Under the pieces are notes generated by a model. That model worked only from the letters and a program-made list of their open reading frames with translations. It was not told the origin of the DNA and did no database searches. From Hybos culiciformis (Eukaryota; Arthropoda; Insecta; Diptera; Hybotidae): a stretch of DNA of 64,000 nucleotides. The position numbers and the translations under genes were made by a program. Shown piece by piece: positions 27,401-42,400 of this stretch; the first letter of the stretch is position 1, and each line of letters starts with the position of its first letter. The stretch spans positions 26,937,090 to 27,001,089 of the forward strand of contig OZ023274.1 of NCBI GenBank assembly GCA_964007475.1, given 5' to 3'.

Positions 27401-30400
27401 TTTTTTATACTATATTATTATAATATAATAATAAAATAGCAATTAAATAACATATAAGTTATTTTTTTTTATTTGTTTTTTAAGACTTAAAGGACATTAC
27501 ATATTATGCTTAAAAATTAAAAAAATAATTAAAATCTTAACAAAAAAAAATACGTTTTCCAAATGTTAACATCTACCGACGCATCTGTGTGTTCACTTTT
27601 GGAATCAAGAAAATTTGTAATGAGAAGAAAATGATGGCGTATATAAGGTTGTCATGTAATGCAGATTGTGTAAATTTTATGTAAGTACAAGCTGTTTGTT
27701 GTCATTAAAAATTATTAATGTACGGAAATTATCAATTAATATATGAATAGGATGATAAATATATACTACTTGAATATGGAGCATAAAAAATTTCTAATTA
27801 GATTATCTATATAGGTGGTTGTATAATGAAATTAAACTTACATAAATAACATATTCGCATAATTATCAATTAAATCGACATAGGTTGCTACAATATTAGC
27901 TTTGTTTAACAATAAGATATTTATGTATATTTATTTGTATGTCTTTAGAAATTATTTTTATATGAATATGGCGTATAAAATATGATGACAATAAAACAAA
28001 ACGAGAAAAAATATTATATATTGCACGCTAGGTATATGTACACAGTACAATCACATAAAAAATTTTATGATGACATTTTCCAAACAAACAAAAAATATTT
28101 TTTTACTTTTTTAAATACTTTCATACATAATTATACATAAGTGTACATATACACTTTTAAAGAATGAAATTTCTAAAGACGAAAATAAAATAAAAATGCA
28201 CATTAATATATTTATCTTTGCCCATCAGAAGATGGCTTGAATGATGTTTTTCTAGCATATAAAATACATGTACAACATATAGGTTTTATGCTGGCTTTTC
28301 AAAATTTTTTCCTCATAAAGATTGATGGAATATCATTTTTGAGTGCCATTATGAGAAGAAAAAAACAAAAAAAAAAGAGCATCTGAAAAAAAATCTTTTG
28401 ATGATAAGGCATGTTCAAGTGAAAACAATTGTACATGTTTTATGTGCAAACGCTTAAATATTTTTAAAAACATATTTTTGCTGAATAAAAATAGACAGAG
28501 TGCTTCTGAAATATATACTGCACTATAAATCAAAGGCGGATCTAGAAAAAAAATCCTTGGTGGGCGCTAAAAGAATTTACCTAGAAAAATGTTTGCTTTA
28601 ATTAAGTATATGTTAGTATTATGTATATCATTTTAGTATCTTATACTATTAAACGAGCAACATTTATGTATAAACGTAATCTCGTTCTCGGTTCGATAGA
28701 TTTCGATCAAATTTTAAATATACAAATAATATTCACCTCTTCAAATCTGTTCATTACTCACACGAGAAAATCACGGAAAAATCCCCAAAACCGCGATAAA
28801 ATCCGCGAAAGTTATTAATGATTCACGGGCTTCAAATCTGATCGCTATTCATCCGCGGAAATCGGAAACCGGAATTCGCGAAAATGATAAATTTAAAATC
28901 GAATTCAGCCGCTTCAAATCTGATCGTTAGTAACCCACGAAAATCGTGACAAAATCCGTAAAAACAGCGAAAAAGCTCCGAAAATCATAAATTAAAAATA
29001 AAATTAAGCCACTTCAAATCTGATCGTAGGGGAAAGGGGGGAGATTCTGACAGTGTACACATTCAGACATGGCCTATAACTCACAAAATATTTGTCGCAT
29101 CTAATTTTGGTATTTTAGACATATTATCAGATGCTCATTTTCTCACTTCATAAAAAATTTTAATTAGTTGTGGTTTGTGTTTGACATGTGCGATGAATTT
29201 TATGTTTTCGGCTTGTCAAAGTAACTTTTTTAAAGTTTATTAAACAGTGATTCACTTCGAAAAAAAAAAATTGACAAAAAGTAATTATACATTTATTTTT
29301 GCCATTATTTAATTATAAAAATTTAATATTGAGAAATTAAATTTTTTTTTATAAATATATTAAAAATTTAATTTATCAAGAGTCATGGTGGGTCACTTTC
29401 GGACAAACGAAATGGGGTACATTCGGACTTGTCCAAAACTATCCCATGTCTCATTTTTTGAACATAATTAGTTTTTTTTGATTTCAAGATGCCTCGAAAT
29501 TATAAAAGAAAAACCAATAGACATAATAATAATAAAAATAATAATCAATTGATGACAATGTTGAAAAATGTAAGAAAAAAAACTGAATCTTTTAAATGAA
29601 TGAAATCTTATTTCTGTTATCAATACCAATTGAATTTTTGACTGATGTACCTACTTAGAATTTGTACTTTGAGTTTAAAGTAACTGAAAATAAAACAAAA
29701 TTTTTAAATTCAATACAAAATACAACATTTTTATCATTGTAGAGAACTATTTCAATAAGTGTCTGAATGTACCCCACCCCCTGTCTGAAACTACCCCCAC
29801 GTTGGGGCACATTCAGACATTTGCCGCACATTTTTAGGATCGCTACAGCAAAGTCAAACTTTAATCTAGACACTTCAAATTCGGCATAAAACAAGCTAAA
29901 AGATTGAATTATTTGGAAAATCATTTGAAAATATTTTTAAAAATATTTTAGGCATATTTTTGGTGGGCAATGTAAAAAATGTCCGAATCTCCCCCCCTTT
30001 CCCCAACCTAACCCAATAAAATCCGCAAAAAATAACAAAAAAAAAAAACAATATCCACGGAAGCAGCAATAAAAAACTAATTGGACTGCTGAACTTAGCT
30101 CTATCTCCCAGTTAATTATATCGAAAAGAAAGTACACATGTATAAGAGGAATGCACTCCATTCAAATATAGGAATACAAAGAAATAACATCAAAAATATT
30201 AAAACATAGAATAGACTGATTTTAGAAGCCATTTATTTTTCCAAAGTTCAATTTAAGCAAGAACGTCTTGCTTTGAAATATATTAAGCTTCATCCACTTT
30301 CTTAAAATTATTGTTGTGTTTGTCTATAACATATAAGCAGCGCCCAATCTAAAATGTTAATATATGAGGAATATAATATCAACTTATATTTCGTTCAACA

Positions 30401-33400
30401 TTGATTTAAAAAAAGAATTTTTTTGTAATTTTTAACAGAATCTGTTTCGAAATTATTACGATTTTTCTTTCTGTTCGTAATTTTCTGCTTTTGCTTGCCA
30501 AATATCGTCTCGTTTTTTCCGTTAGAATATTTATTAAACTTCTCGTATTCGTATTCGTATTCTCATTCCCTATCCACATTTCTATCCCTGTTCCTACCCC
30601 TCACCCAAAAAAATTTTTAGGTCAAATTTTTTGAGTTGATTTTTTGGTAACCAAGAAATTTACCAAATAACTGTCTTCAAACATATTTACCAAAATTTTA
30701 CAAAATATGTTTAAAATTTCTAAAAATATTTTTATTTACCCAAAAAATTAACAAAAATTTAAGTAATATACTCTTTACAACAAAAGTTTAACCAAAAATA
30801 TTTGTAGATTTTATTTTAACCTGAAAAATTACCAAATAGTTCATTTTAACCGAAGTAAGTACCAAAAATTTTACTAAATAAATATATATTTTTTTTGTTC
30901 TTTTTGAGTACCTAAAAATTCACTAAAATTTCACCAAAATATTTTCTGTTACCAAAATGTCAACCAAAAAATTAGAAATACTGAGGTTGCCGGTTCGAAT
31001 AATGTCTGATGCAAATTACAAAATTTGTTTTCTCAGCGTTTTTTTCTTGTCAAATACCTTTTTTCAATGCAATAATGAAAACAGTTTAAACTTTAATGCG
31101 AGAAAAGACGCAGAACTCCCGTTCTTGCAACCTAGCCTAATTTAACCTAAAATTTAACCGAATTTTTGGTGATTTTATGGTTCTTTTTCGGTTACACCAG
31201 GGAATTTATATTTTCTATTTTACACACATACATAATTTTAATACAATAGAGCTCAGTGGAAGAGTGATCGATTGAAATGCCAAAGAACAAGGTTCGAATT
31301 CCGAAGAAAAGCATAATAAAAATATAATTAAGAATAAATGACAATTAAATAAAATAAAAATAAATAAAAAAATTAGAATATAAATAAAAAAAACTTTTTG
31401 CTCCTATAACCGAAAATTACAACAAAAAAGACCTACCTAAAAATTTACCAAATTTCACCAAAATTTTTGGGTTGGCTGAACTTTTACGGCATTTTGGGTT
31501 GATTTTAACAAATATTTTTTTGGGTGATTCCTGTCCCTATACCTATCGCTATCCCTATACACATTCCTATCCACATACCTATATCCCACTATTCATATGA
31601 ATTTTCTTAATATAAAAATACATAATTTCAATACATTTAATTAATTACACCCTGTTTAATTCACACCATTTTTAAAACATAAGTTATATAATATGTAAGT
31701 ACTTTTAATTCTGCGATGAAATTCATTTATGTACGTATATATAAATATACATTTAATTTTGAGCCACATTTTTGTGCATATATTTCACATTTTTTTACAT
31801 TTTAAGTATCTGAAATTCTATTTGTTGCTTAATACCATAATAAAATTGATGTAAAAATTTTAAAAAGTTAAAAATAAATTAAAATAAAATGATTGATTTT
31901 ATTGCAAAATAATAATGAAAATTAAAGGATTTTAATCATAAATCAACATTAAACAGAACATCTGATGCAATATTGTGAACTTATGAAAGCCAAAGTTATA
32001 ACAGGTGAATTCAAACATTCAATCATTAAGTAGGTAGAAATAATGTTAGATGACTTAAATTCAGTTTAAAACATTAATTTATTTAATATGTTTATTATAC
32101 TACATATTTTAAAATATAGAAATAAATATTTGGTAAACGTACAACATAAAATTATCAATTTTTTTAAGGATCTTAATTATGTTTTTTTTTTATTAGAATT
32201 AATTTAATAAAATTAATGTTTGTGAATAAAGTGACCCAATAAATTATAAATTAAAACATCTCATCAAGTCAACGCTTTTCTATTACGATATTTTCAAACA
32301 TCAATCAATTAAATATTTATTTTTACGATTTTTTTTCCAAATACTTTTCAAAAAGAATAATATTTCAAAATAGACGAAGACATTCTTGTGGTATGATTTT
32401 TCTTCTTCTAATTTAACTTTTATAGAAATGATATATTTTTGATTGATAATGTCCGAAAACAAAAAGGTTTATTTTTTCTCCAAGTCTAATATATATATAC
32501 ATGTACAGGCACTTATATCTATTGTATAAAAACATAAAATAAATATGTTGTATATAAACATTTCTTTATTACTCAATATTTCCTCGTAACTATTAGTTAT
32601 GTACACAAAATAGATAATAATGTTTACAAAACTGAAAACGAATAAAATTTTTTATCATTTTTACGTATAGTTTATGTGAATAGATTACAGTTGTTGATGA
32701 TCAAATAATAATCGATATTTTATAAATCTGATTTCAATTAAAATTAATTTTTATTTCAATTTAATGAACTACATAATTTATTTATAAATCAATTCAATAG
32801 CAGTATCAGAGATAATAAAATGTGAGATGTCGCATTATATGTTGTTTTATTTCATTTATTCGTTTATCAAATGGATTGTTGATAATGTATAAATATACCA
32901 AATAAACGCGGTGTTACCAAAAGCTACGTTCATTTATCATATGCAATTTAATGTTAGTATTTAATAAAAATAATGATTTTAATCTTACCTAATACTTGAA
33001 TTTCAACATTTCTTCTGGCAGTTTGTTTTTGTTTATTTTGCGCCATGCAGGTGTATGTACCTGCATCTTCCATTCGTTGCAATTGTTCGATAGCTAATGT
33101 ACCATTATTATAAGCTCTCTGTCTTCGGTTGATTGGTAATGTTTGACCATCTGTTATAAAAAAAAAATTTTTTTTTTACATTTATGAAAAACTTATGATA
33201 ATGAGCCTATAAATAATACAAATAATGTACTAAAACTTCATAATGCTCAAAACCTTATTTGTTACACTATTAATTATTATATATGTATTTTATTACACTT
33301 TATTACAGCAATGAAATTATAATAAAATAAATAATATAAATAATAAAATAAATAATATTAAAAATTTCTAATGAATATTTTGACAGAAAAGTAGTCTACC

Positions 33401-36400
33401 TCTTTCCCAATGAATTTTATCAATTGGATAACCAGCAACAGGACATTTAACTATTAAATCTCTTCCAGATATTCCTGTAATTTTTGGCATTTCACGTATA
33501 TATGGAAGACCATAAATATTTACTTTGGCACTGTGAGTTACTCTTTATAATTAATATTGTGTAAATGAATGAAATAAAAAAAAATTGTTTAAATATAATT
33601 TTGTTTTCCTTTTTAATATATAAAAAGCATAATACATACTTTCCAATACTATTTTGGGCAACACAAGAATATTCACCACCATCTTCTTCTTTTACATTTG
33701 ATATATTCACATGACTTATAACATCATCGTGAATTGTAACATATTGTCCAACTAAAAATCTTGAATTATCGGGAATCTAAAATAATATCCAAATCCATCA
33801 TAATTTAATATTTTTAAAGATAATACCAACAAAAAAAAAAAGGTTGAATCCAATAATTGGGACCAAATATTAATCGAATCAACATTATTAAAAAAAAAAA
33901 TTATGAAAAAGGTATGCAATATATATGTCGATAAAAATTAATGTCCAAGCAAACAATCAAGAATAATTCCATATTTATCCAGTTCAATAAAAATCAATCG
34001 ATTGTATTAGTTCGTCATGTATATACGATATATATACAATGAACATATAGGAATTTTGTATTAAAAAAAAATAAATAAATGAAAAGGGACGGAAAAAATT
34101 TCATATTTTATATAAATGTACATTCGAACTATACTAAAAGAGGTAAATTTTCATCTATTGTAAAAAAAAAAAAAAATTTCAAGATAAAAATTTTATATTA
34201 AAAAGGATTTCTGGACATAATAATAACAAGATGGCAAATATTTGCTTCTTTTTTTTTTTAACTCAAAAGATTTTCCATTAAAATGTATTATAAAAGTTTA
34301 TTTTTTATTTTTAAAAAGCTTATTTGTGAATGACATTATCAAATCTTTTTAACGAATGCTGTCGAAAGTATATATCACAATAATGTCATCCTTTAATGCT
34401 ATCGTACACTAACCAATCGACAGGTTGAAATGTTGACACAATTTTACTAGTAATTGATCCATAATACAATGATTGAAATGAAAAATATTATAATTATGTA
34501 AAATTTTAACTTGAATTTAAATTTATAAATGATTCTTTGTTCTGTATTAAAATTTAGCTTTTGATTGAAAATTTGTATTGTGGAAAAAATTAAAAATATC
34601 CCTATATACGTTTAAAAATTATATATATTTGTATAAAAATCAAACTCTTACCGGAAATCCATCTAATGACCATGTAAACTGTGGTGGAGGATTTCCGGTT
34701 GCTACACATTTTAACGATACAGTTGGTCCAGGCTGCAATGTTTGCTCTGAGAACCAGTAGAGTAATTCTGGAGAGGCATCTGTTAGTGAAAATATTAAAT
34801 TATTTTATTTATTTCTACTTTGATTATCACATAAAGAATAACAGTATACATATTTAGATATTTCAATTAATAAGTTTCTCCATATCAAAAATGATATAAA
34901 CACTTACCACCTAATTGTAACTCTGCTGTTGACTGAACTTGTTCCCATTCATTTGTTACAAAACATTGATACATTCCTTGATCCTCTTTTTGGATTTTCT
35001 TGATTATTAATCTAGGTGGGTCTGAAAAAATCTAAAAAAAAAAATTCAAATTTTATTATAACCATTTTATTTAATTTATTTATTATTTTAAGTAAGATAT
35101 TATAATTTTTTGTGCAATTCTTTATTAAAAATAAAACTTCAGAATTTATTGGACACGTAAGACTAATTTTATTCTGTTCTTTGGGTAGCAATTTTGAGCT
35201 TTGTAACTAACAATTAGAATGATGAAAAAGATGTATGCTTTTAAAAGCAAATGAATAAATTAATTCCTAACAAGAATAAAAAAAAAGAAATAGATTTAAA
35301 TATAATATAGGCATATAAAAAATAAATCGAAAAAAAAAAAAAAAACAAATTGTTTACAAACCTCCACACGATTATCCCTTAAAATTGGTTTTCCATCATG
35401 TAACCAATTAACATCCTGAATGGGATGACCGGAAACTATGCACTGAAATTGGGCGTCTTTATCAACATCAACAGTTTGAATTTGTGGTTGTAGGTGTGCA
35501 GTTAATGGAGCTGAAAATCAAATATTAATTTTTTTTTTCTTCTGAAAATTTTCTAATTTTTATGTATATTACACATGTACTAAATATAAAATATTTTCAT
35601 TTGGAATATTTAAAATATACACGGTGTTGTGTATAAAGTTAAATGTATATATATGTATGTTAAATATTGCTAACTTTTCTGTATATTATGTAAATATGTA
35701 AATTATTTTATTACCAAAAAAGTTTGAACATTTAGCTAAATTCTTTAAAAAATGTTCTTCCAATAAGTTATCGAAAGAATTTATAAGAAAAATTTAGTTA
35801 TATAATAATAACAATATTTTATAAGAAAAAATATAAAGATTCAAGTATTTGATTCATTAATTAAAAATTTTCGAAATTTTATCAATTCAAACCACTTATA
35901 ACGAAATCTGGGGTAAACTATTTTTATTAAAATTTATTTATTTTTTTTTTTTAATTAAAATTCATTTATCAATATTTAAAATACATAAATTCATGTATGC
36001 ACATTTTTAAAACTTTTTTGTTATATTACTTCCTTTCAGGATATTAAAAAAAATTGTATTTGAAATTGTGCATATACCTACGTAATACATAAATTCAATG
36101 TAGAGATATTCAATTTTAGCACATTCCACAAATCAAACTGAAAGAATATATGCGGTGGATTTGTATGTATATTTTATTTTTTTAATTAATTTTCAGTGGT
36201 TTTTCTTTTTTTCCAGAAAATTAAGCAATAGATAAATTGAGTTTTATATTTTCATATATGTACAGATATTTTCCAGTATTTATAGGAGTTAAAAAAAAAA
36301 ATTTAATATTCGAATATAATTTTTCAATTATTTTGTTTAGCCAAAAATAAGTTCGTAAACATATAATTAAATTGAAAATTTATTTATAGGCGAATGTTTA

Positions 36401-39400
36401 GTGAAGCACAACATCTCGTTAATTTTTAAATGACATTAACTTGTTGACTGCCCTTTAACTTTGTAACATTTATAACACTTGAAGCTACAGAAAGTTATAA
36501 ACTATAACTTTTCTTCTGAACTCAGGAGACGTTATAACCCTTTCTCATACTTAATTCTCATAAAGTTTCCTAACCTGTTTGTTAAACTATGATGTACACT
36601 GTATTTGGCTTACAACATGACAAGATGATGAGAAATTAGATACTTTGTGATTGTTAAGAGTGATCTGGGCATTTAAATTTTATTTACCTGTTACTGTTAA
36701 CGATACTTGAATTGTTTCTTCACCAGCAGTATTATTAACCCAACACAAGTATTTTCCACTATCTTCTAATCTCGCCTGAAAAATTAAAAAAAAGAAGATA
36801 CATATAGGTACATATTTATTTTTTTATGTTCAATTTAAGGGTTCGAAAAATTTTTTTTATTATTTTTTAGTAGGTAGGTAGTATATATTTTACCTTTGTA
36901 ATCTTAAGTAATCCTGCTGATATCATTGTTATTCTTTCACTTAATTGTAATGGCAGCAGTTGTTCATTTTCCTCTTTGAACCACCTTTGAATAATAAAAA
37001 AGAGAATTAAAAGAATTGTTTTTCTTTTTTCTTTTTTTTTTTATACATTTTACATTCATAAAGTTCATATTTGTGAAATATAATGCTGAATTTACATTTT
37101 ACATTGTTTAAAAAAAAAAAGAAGAAATATTACATGGGTTTTTCTATTCGTTAAAACGTTAAAAGCATTTATAATACAAAAAAAAAAAATTCTTTTATAT
37201 TATTTAAATAGTTTGTAATGAATATTACATGTAAAATTATGTATTGAAAATTAAATTTAAATAAAAGAAAATTGTCTAATACGGCAAATTATTTAATTTA
37301 TTTTTTTCAGATTCATATTTAGGTAGTAACTACATTGTATTATTATAATTCTTGTTATTTTAAAATCATAATTTAACATAAAATAATTAAAAAGCATAAT
37401 AATATTTCATGAATTATTTTTCAACAAAACTATACATATAATAATAAACAAACTGTAAACATAATATTGTGTTTTATGTAGTTTTTTTTTAATTATAATT
37501 AATTGTTGTTAACATAATAAAGTTAACCAACTGTGGCGATATTTAAATTACGACCTTTCAATCATAAACTAGATCCTTTTCATAATTAAAAATGTAGAAA
37601 TTTTACAATTTAGATTTTTACTTTTTGATAATAAATTTCAAATATAACTTTTTAAAATCAAGAAATCTAATCGCTTATAGTGTACTCATTTAAAAATAAC
37701 TTTACAATTCATAAAAATCCTTCAAACTACAGAATTATACCACATCAAGCTATTCACTCAATTCTAGAACTAGTTCTAAAAAGCCAAATAACTAAATATA
37801 AAATTAATTGAATTTTTTTAAATTATAACATTTTTTCACACCCTACTACTATTTTATTTATTCGAACTGTTTAGAATCAATTAATGAAGTTAAAAATTTT
37901 GTAACAAGTGTATTATGTTCTTTTTTTTTGTTAAAAAATGCCATATATTGAAAGAATTATGATTACATTGTGGTAGAAGAAAACTTCTTTTGATGTATGC
38001 GTTTACATAAAAAATTAATGTTTTATGTAACATAAAATATGATAAAAAAAAAAAAATGATATTTTATCTTTTATCACATTCTGATTTTTAAGGACGACCG
38101 ACTTAGCGAATTTTTGTTTATGTTTTTTATTACTTTTAGAAAACGTAAAAAAAAAAAATATATGTAAAGGAAAATCATTTGCCAGAGTAATAAATTAAGA
38201 ATTTTTTTTTGTGGGGAGGGAAATTGAAAATTCTTTTTAAAGGCGTTGAAAAAGTAAATAAGTGAAATTCCTTTATGTTTTTTTTTGTCAAATTTTTCAA
38301 TACTTTTGGTAAAAATGTTCAAAACATACAATAAGGATATTAAATCGGTTCATATGTTTAAGGAAACTATTTAATACTTATTTATTTATTTACAATTCAA
38401 GTTAAAAAGCTTATCACAATTGAGTAGTTCATAAAAATGCTATTAAGATACAATTATGCATGTACGTACATATATATTAAAGTTATCTGAGAATAAAATA
38501 TATTAAGTTTATAATACTGGTAATTATGTAAAATGCAACTATGTAAAATGTATCATTTGAGAACAATTAGAGCATATTATATTAATAAGTTTCAGTTACA
38601 CAAGAGGTACATACAAGAGGACTTCAAAAAACTGTATGTAAATCTTTAAAATATACCGCAGGATGAATAAAATTTTTTTTTCGCAATTTATTACTCTTAA
38701 AACATATAATATACAATGTAAGGATAAAAAAAGCAATTCCAAGAACGGTTCGAAAAAAATTTAATAATAGAAATAAAAATTGAGAAGGCTCGAAAACGAA
38801 TTACATATTTTTTCGAAATTTTAAAGATATATGTTCATATAATTAAGGAAGAGGGCTGGGTTATGGGTCGGGTTTTGTTTTTGGCCTATAATTCAGAAAT
38901 TAGCTAAATAAAGTATGTAGTGTTATACATTGTTGGAAAGGTTATGTTTTACGCAACTTTTCTCCGAAGAAAGTATAGTGATTCAAAAAACTCAAAAAAT
39001 TTTATGACAATTTTTGTGACTACGTGAAAAAATTTCGAAAAAAAAGTGGCTGGGTTGTGGGTCACCTAGAAAAACCTTATTAAAATGGAAAAAATTGAAG
39101 TAAAACCTCGATAAATATCAAAAATATTAATTTTTATTAATTTTAGAAGCCGTCATTGGCAAAAATAATTTCAAAAAGTGACAGTTTTCAATAATCATCA
39201 TCAATTGCAAAAAGTAGATTTTTTGAGGTTCAGTTGTCTTTTTCGGTAAAAATATGACTAACAATAAAAAAACATGAATTAAAATACTGGTCAAATCATA
39301 AAAAACACTTTATACTGACAAAACTAACGATAATTGACACTCATATATCGTATGTATGCCATACAGTGGAAAAAAATGGTGACCCACAACCCAGCCAATT

Positions 39401-42400
39401 GCTGACCCACAACCTAACCATGACGCCATTTTTAAAGTCGAGGCAAAAAAAAATGTCCACTTGTATATCATCTTAATGTCATACTAATTCGAAAAATATA
39501 AGATTTTAGCTAAACGTTGATGCATTCAACTCACCGTTTACAATTAATTTACTCAACAAAATGGCACTTTGAAAAAATCTTAAAATCACTTTTTTTATCG
39601 ATTTTGACACATGGTGTATGCAGCTTGTATAAGCAATACGTTGATTCACTTCAGTGTTCGCTTAAAAACTACCTTGGGTCAAAACAAAAGTTTGACAGTA
39701 GTTAGATCCGCCAATTTACTTAGCATGACAGAAAAAATTAGCTGACCCACAACACAGCCCGACCCACAACCCAGCCCTCTCCCCTATAATTAATAGTTAA
39801 GTTAATTTTTGCATATAGCATTGCTTATCATGGCACAAATATTATTATTGAAATTAGTTATAGGTACCTGTAAGTTGGCACCGGATGTCCTTGTGCTATG
39901 CACGGTAAAGTTGTTTGACCATTTAGCACTACGTGTCGTAATGAATGTTTTTCAACGTTTATTCTTGGTTGAACTAATCCCTTGGGCTCTGTTACAATTA
40001 CCCGGCCAGGATAAGTTGATACTTGAATTTCACCTAGAAACACAAAAAAAAAAACAAACAAAAAAAAAAACGACAACTTAACAATTTTTTTTTATCATCT
40101 TTAAAGGATTATCGAATATGATGGCAAGATTTTGAACTTAGTATGCTACAAAAAAAAGCAAAATGAAATGGGTAATACTACTTTAAAAATTTCCCTGAAA
40201 TCACTTTTTAAGTTGCAAGATAAAATATTTCTCTACTTTTGAATTTAAAAAAAAATCTATCATATACTTATAAATTCATTCATATGCTTAGTACAATACA
40301 TAATAAGTACATCATTTGAATTTTTATCTTAAAAATAAATACAAATACTATGGAATATTTTTCTGAAATAAGTATTTAACTTATATTTGCTTTGCAGCTG
40401 ACCTAGTTACCCAGAATTTGTTATTTTTTTTTTAATAATTTCTTCATTTTTGGTATAAAATTAATATGAGATAAAAAAATATAAAAATCTAAAGAATATT
40501 ATTATTTCATAGATTTCTCTGTTTTTCCTATTTTTTTTTTTTTCAAGGATGAAAAATGTTCTGAAAAAAAAAATTTTTCTTTTTTTTTTTACAATTTTTT
40601 TTCAGCGTAAAAACTGTGTTAAATCATTAAATTTTCTATATTTTCTATACGTTAAATTTTTTTTTTTGGTTCACAAAGTGAAATTTAATAACAGTGAAGA
40701 GGATTTTTTAATAAATTTTGCTCTTTGATTTTTATTTCAATGATGATTTTTTTTCTTGTTTTTTGCAATTTTCTTTGATTGAAATTGATGAAAATTTAAA
40801 TTCTATTTTTCAACTTTTTGTTTGTAGATACTTGGTTATTATATACTATATAGTTATATCAGATGTGCAATATTTGATTTTTGTTTTTGCATAATTGATT
40901 GGCCACTCACCATTGGCCAGAGCGAAATCGAAATATTTTTTACGTATTATCTCCGAATTTTTTATAAAGCCAAATTCTGCCATTATATAATTGTTAATTC
41001 GTATAATCTTTTGCATAATTTGGCATTATTATAACATAAACACATACATATACAAATAGGATAAAAATAGTTGATTGAAATAAAAAATTTGTTACTAAGC
41101 TGGAACCATAAATAGAATAAGAAAATTTTGTCGATTTTGAAACATAACAATTTTCTAATACACACTATATTCATGATTCATGCGCTATATTTCGTACTTA
41201 ATTTAATAGTATAGATATAATTTCTAAGCCCAGCATGTTCATTATGGAAATGCAAACATATCAATGTTTTTTCAGTATAAGTAAGTATACAGATAAAAAT
41301 ATATTTTTAGTTCGTTTTTTTTTTTATTTAAAGTTAATATTTCTTTCAAATTTAAAAAAAATATGTAGATTAAATTTTTTAAACTGAGGATAGACCTAAA
41401 GTAGTGACTAATGTTTCCTTTGACCGTTATGACGACATGCACGTTTTTACAGCAAATTAAACCACTTAATTAAAATGCTAATGAAATTGGAGCACCATGA
41501 AATTTTTTGACTATGTATATAGACTTTTGATTTTAATAAACAAAAAAAAAAATACAAAAAGACTCATAAGCGGTGCGTATCTTGTATCTTGTATTTCAAT
41601 TTTGCAGATACATATATGTATAGTATTATTTTATTTGTTTCTTATTTAAGAACAATATGTAAATATCTATAACATTTAATGTATATTATATATTTATCTA
41701 TAATGTACACTTTTCAAATTTAACTATAGTTAATATTTAGAATATAATTCTCCCGTATACTATAAATTAATTTTATATAAACAAATGAACAATAACCTTC
41801 AAAACAAAATTCATGACACCGTACCATCACAGATCGCTAGAGATGTCATTCAATATAAAGTGAAAGTAAAAAACAATATAAAGCAGAGAAATAATGTTTG
41901 TTTTTATTTGGTTCCAAAATATTTATTTGCATATTTATGTGTACTGATTATGTACAGGAGGTATATTTAATTTTTGGTGTATTGTATACTTATTAAAAAT
42001 TAACATAAATCAAATATAAATACAGGTTCAACATTAAAAATATCCAAAGGAATGATAGTGTTTATATACAAATTATATTTTCACGCATTTGTTTTATAAT
42101 AGTATTATAAGATATACTATAAATACTTGCAGGTATATTTTTTATACATTTACGTAATAGTTCGATATTATAACTCAAATGTACTATAAATATATATTTG
42201 TATATATATATTTTCATGTCAGATATTTTATTGTACTGAGCATTGTTGGATTTTGTAATGTTATCATTGGGGTATAAACAGGGTTGTGCCTGAGTTCATG
42301 GCCGCTTGTGTGCAAATCGGTAAAGCCGCCTCTAAGCCATATGTGCAAACTATAGTTCCTTTTAATTAGAAAATATGATTTAAACCACAAACCATTTTGA

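Larger units (their letters stand above)
25300..32988. other. Large Dscam-like intron before Ig7
   Basis: 7.7 kb between the Ig6 and Ig7 exons. It holds three inverted-repeat elements and a degenerate tandem repeat, listed separately. I saw no second Ig7-like exon on the minus strand, although divergent ones could be missed by eye. Confidence 0.55.

Noticed and set aside
30975..31000. B-box-like GGTTCGAATAATG
   Set aside because: No A box at a suitable distance upstream and no T-arm pairing; probably chance or a fragment.
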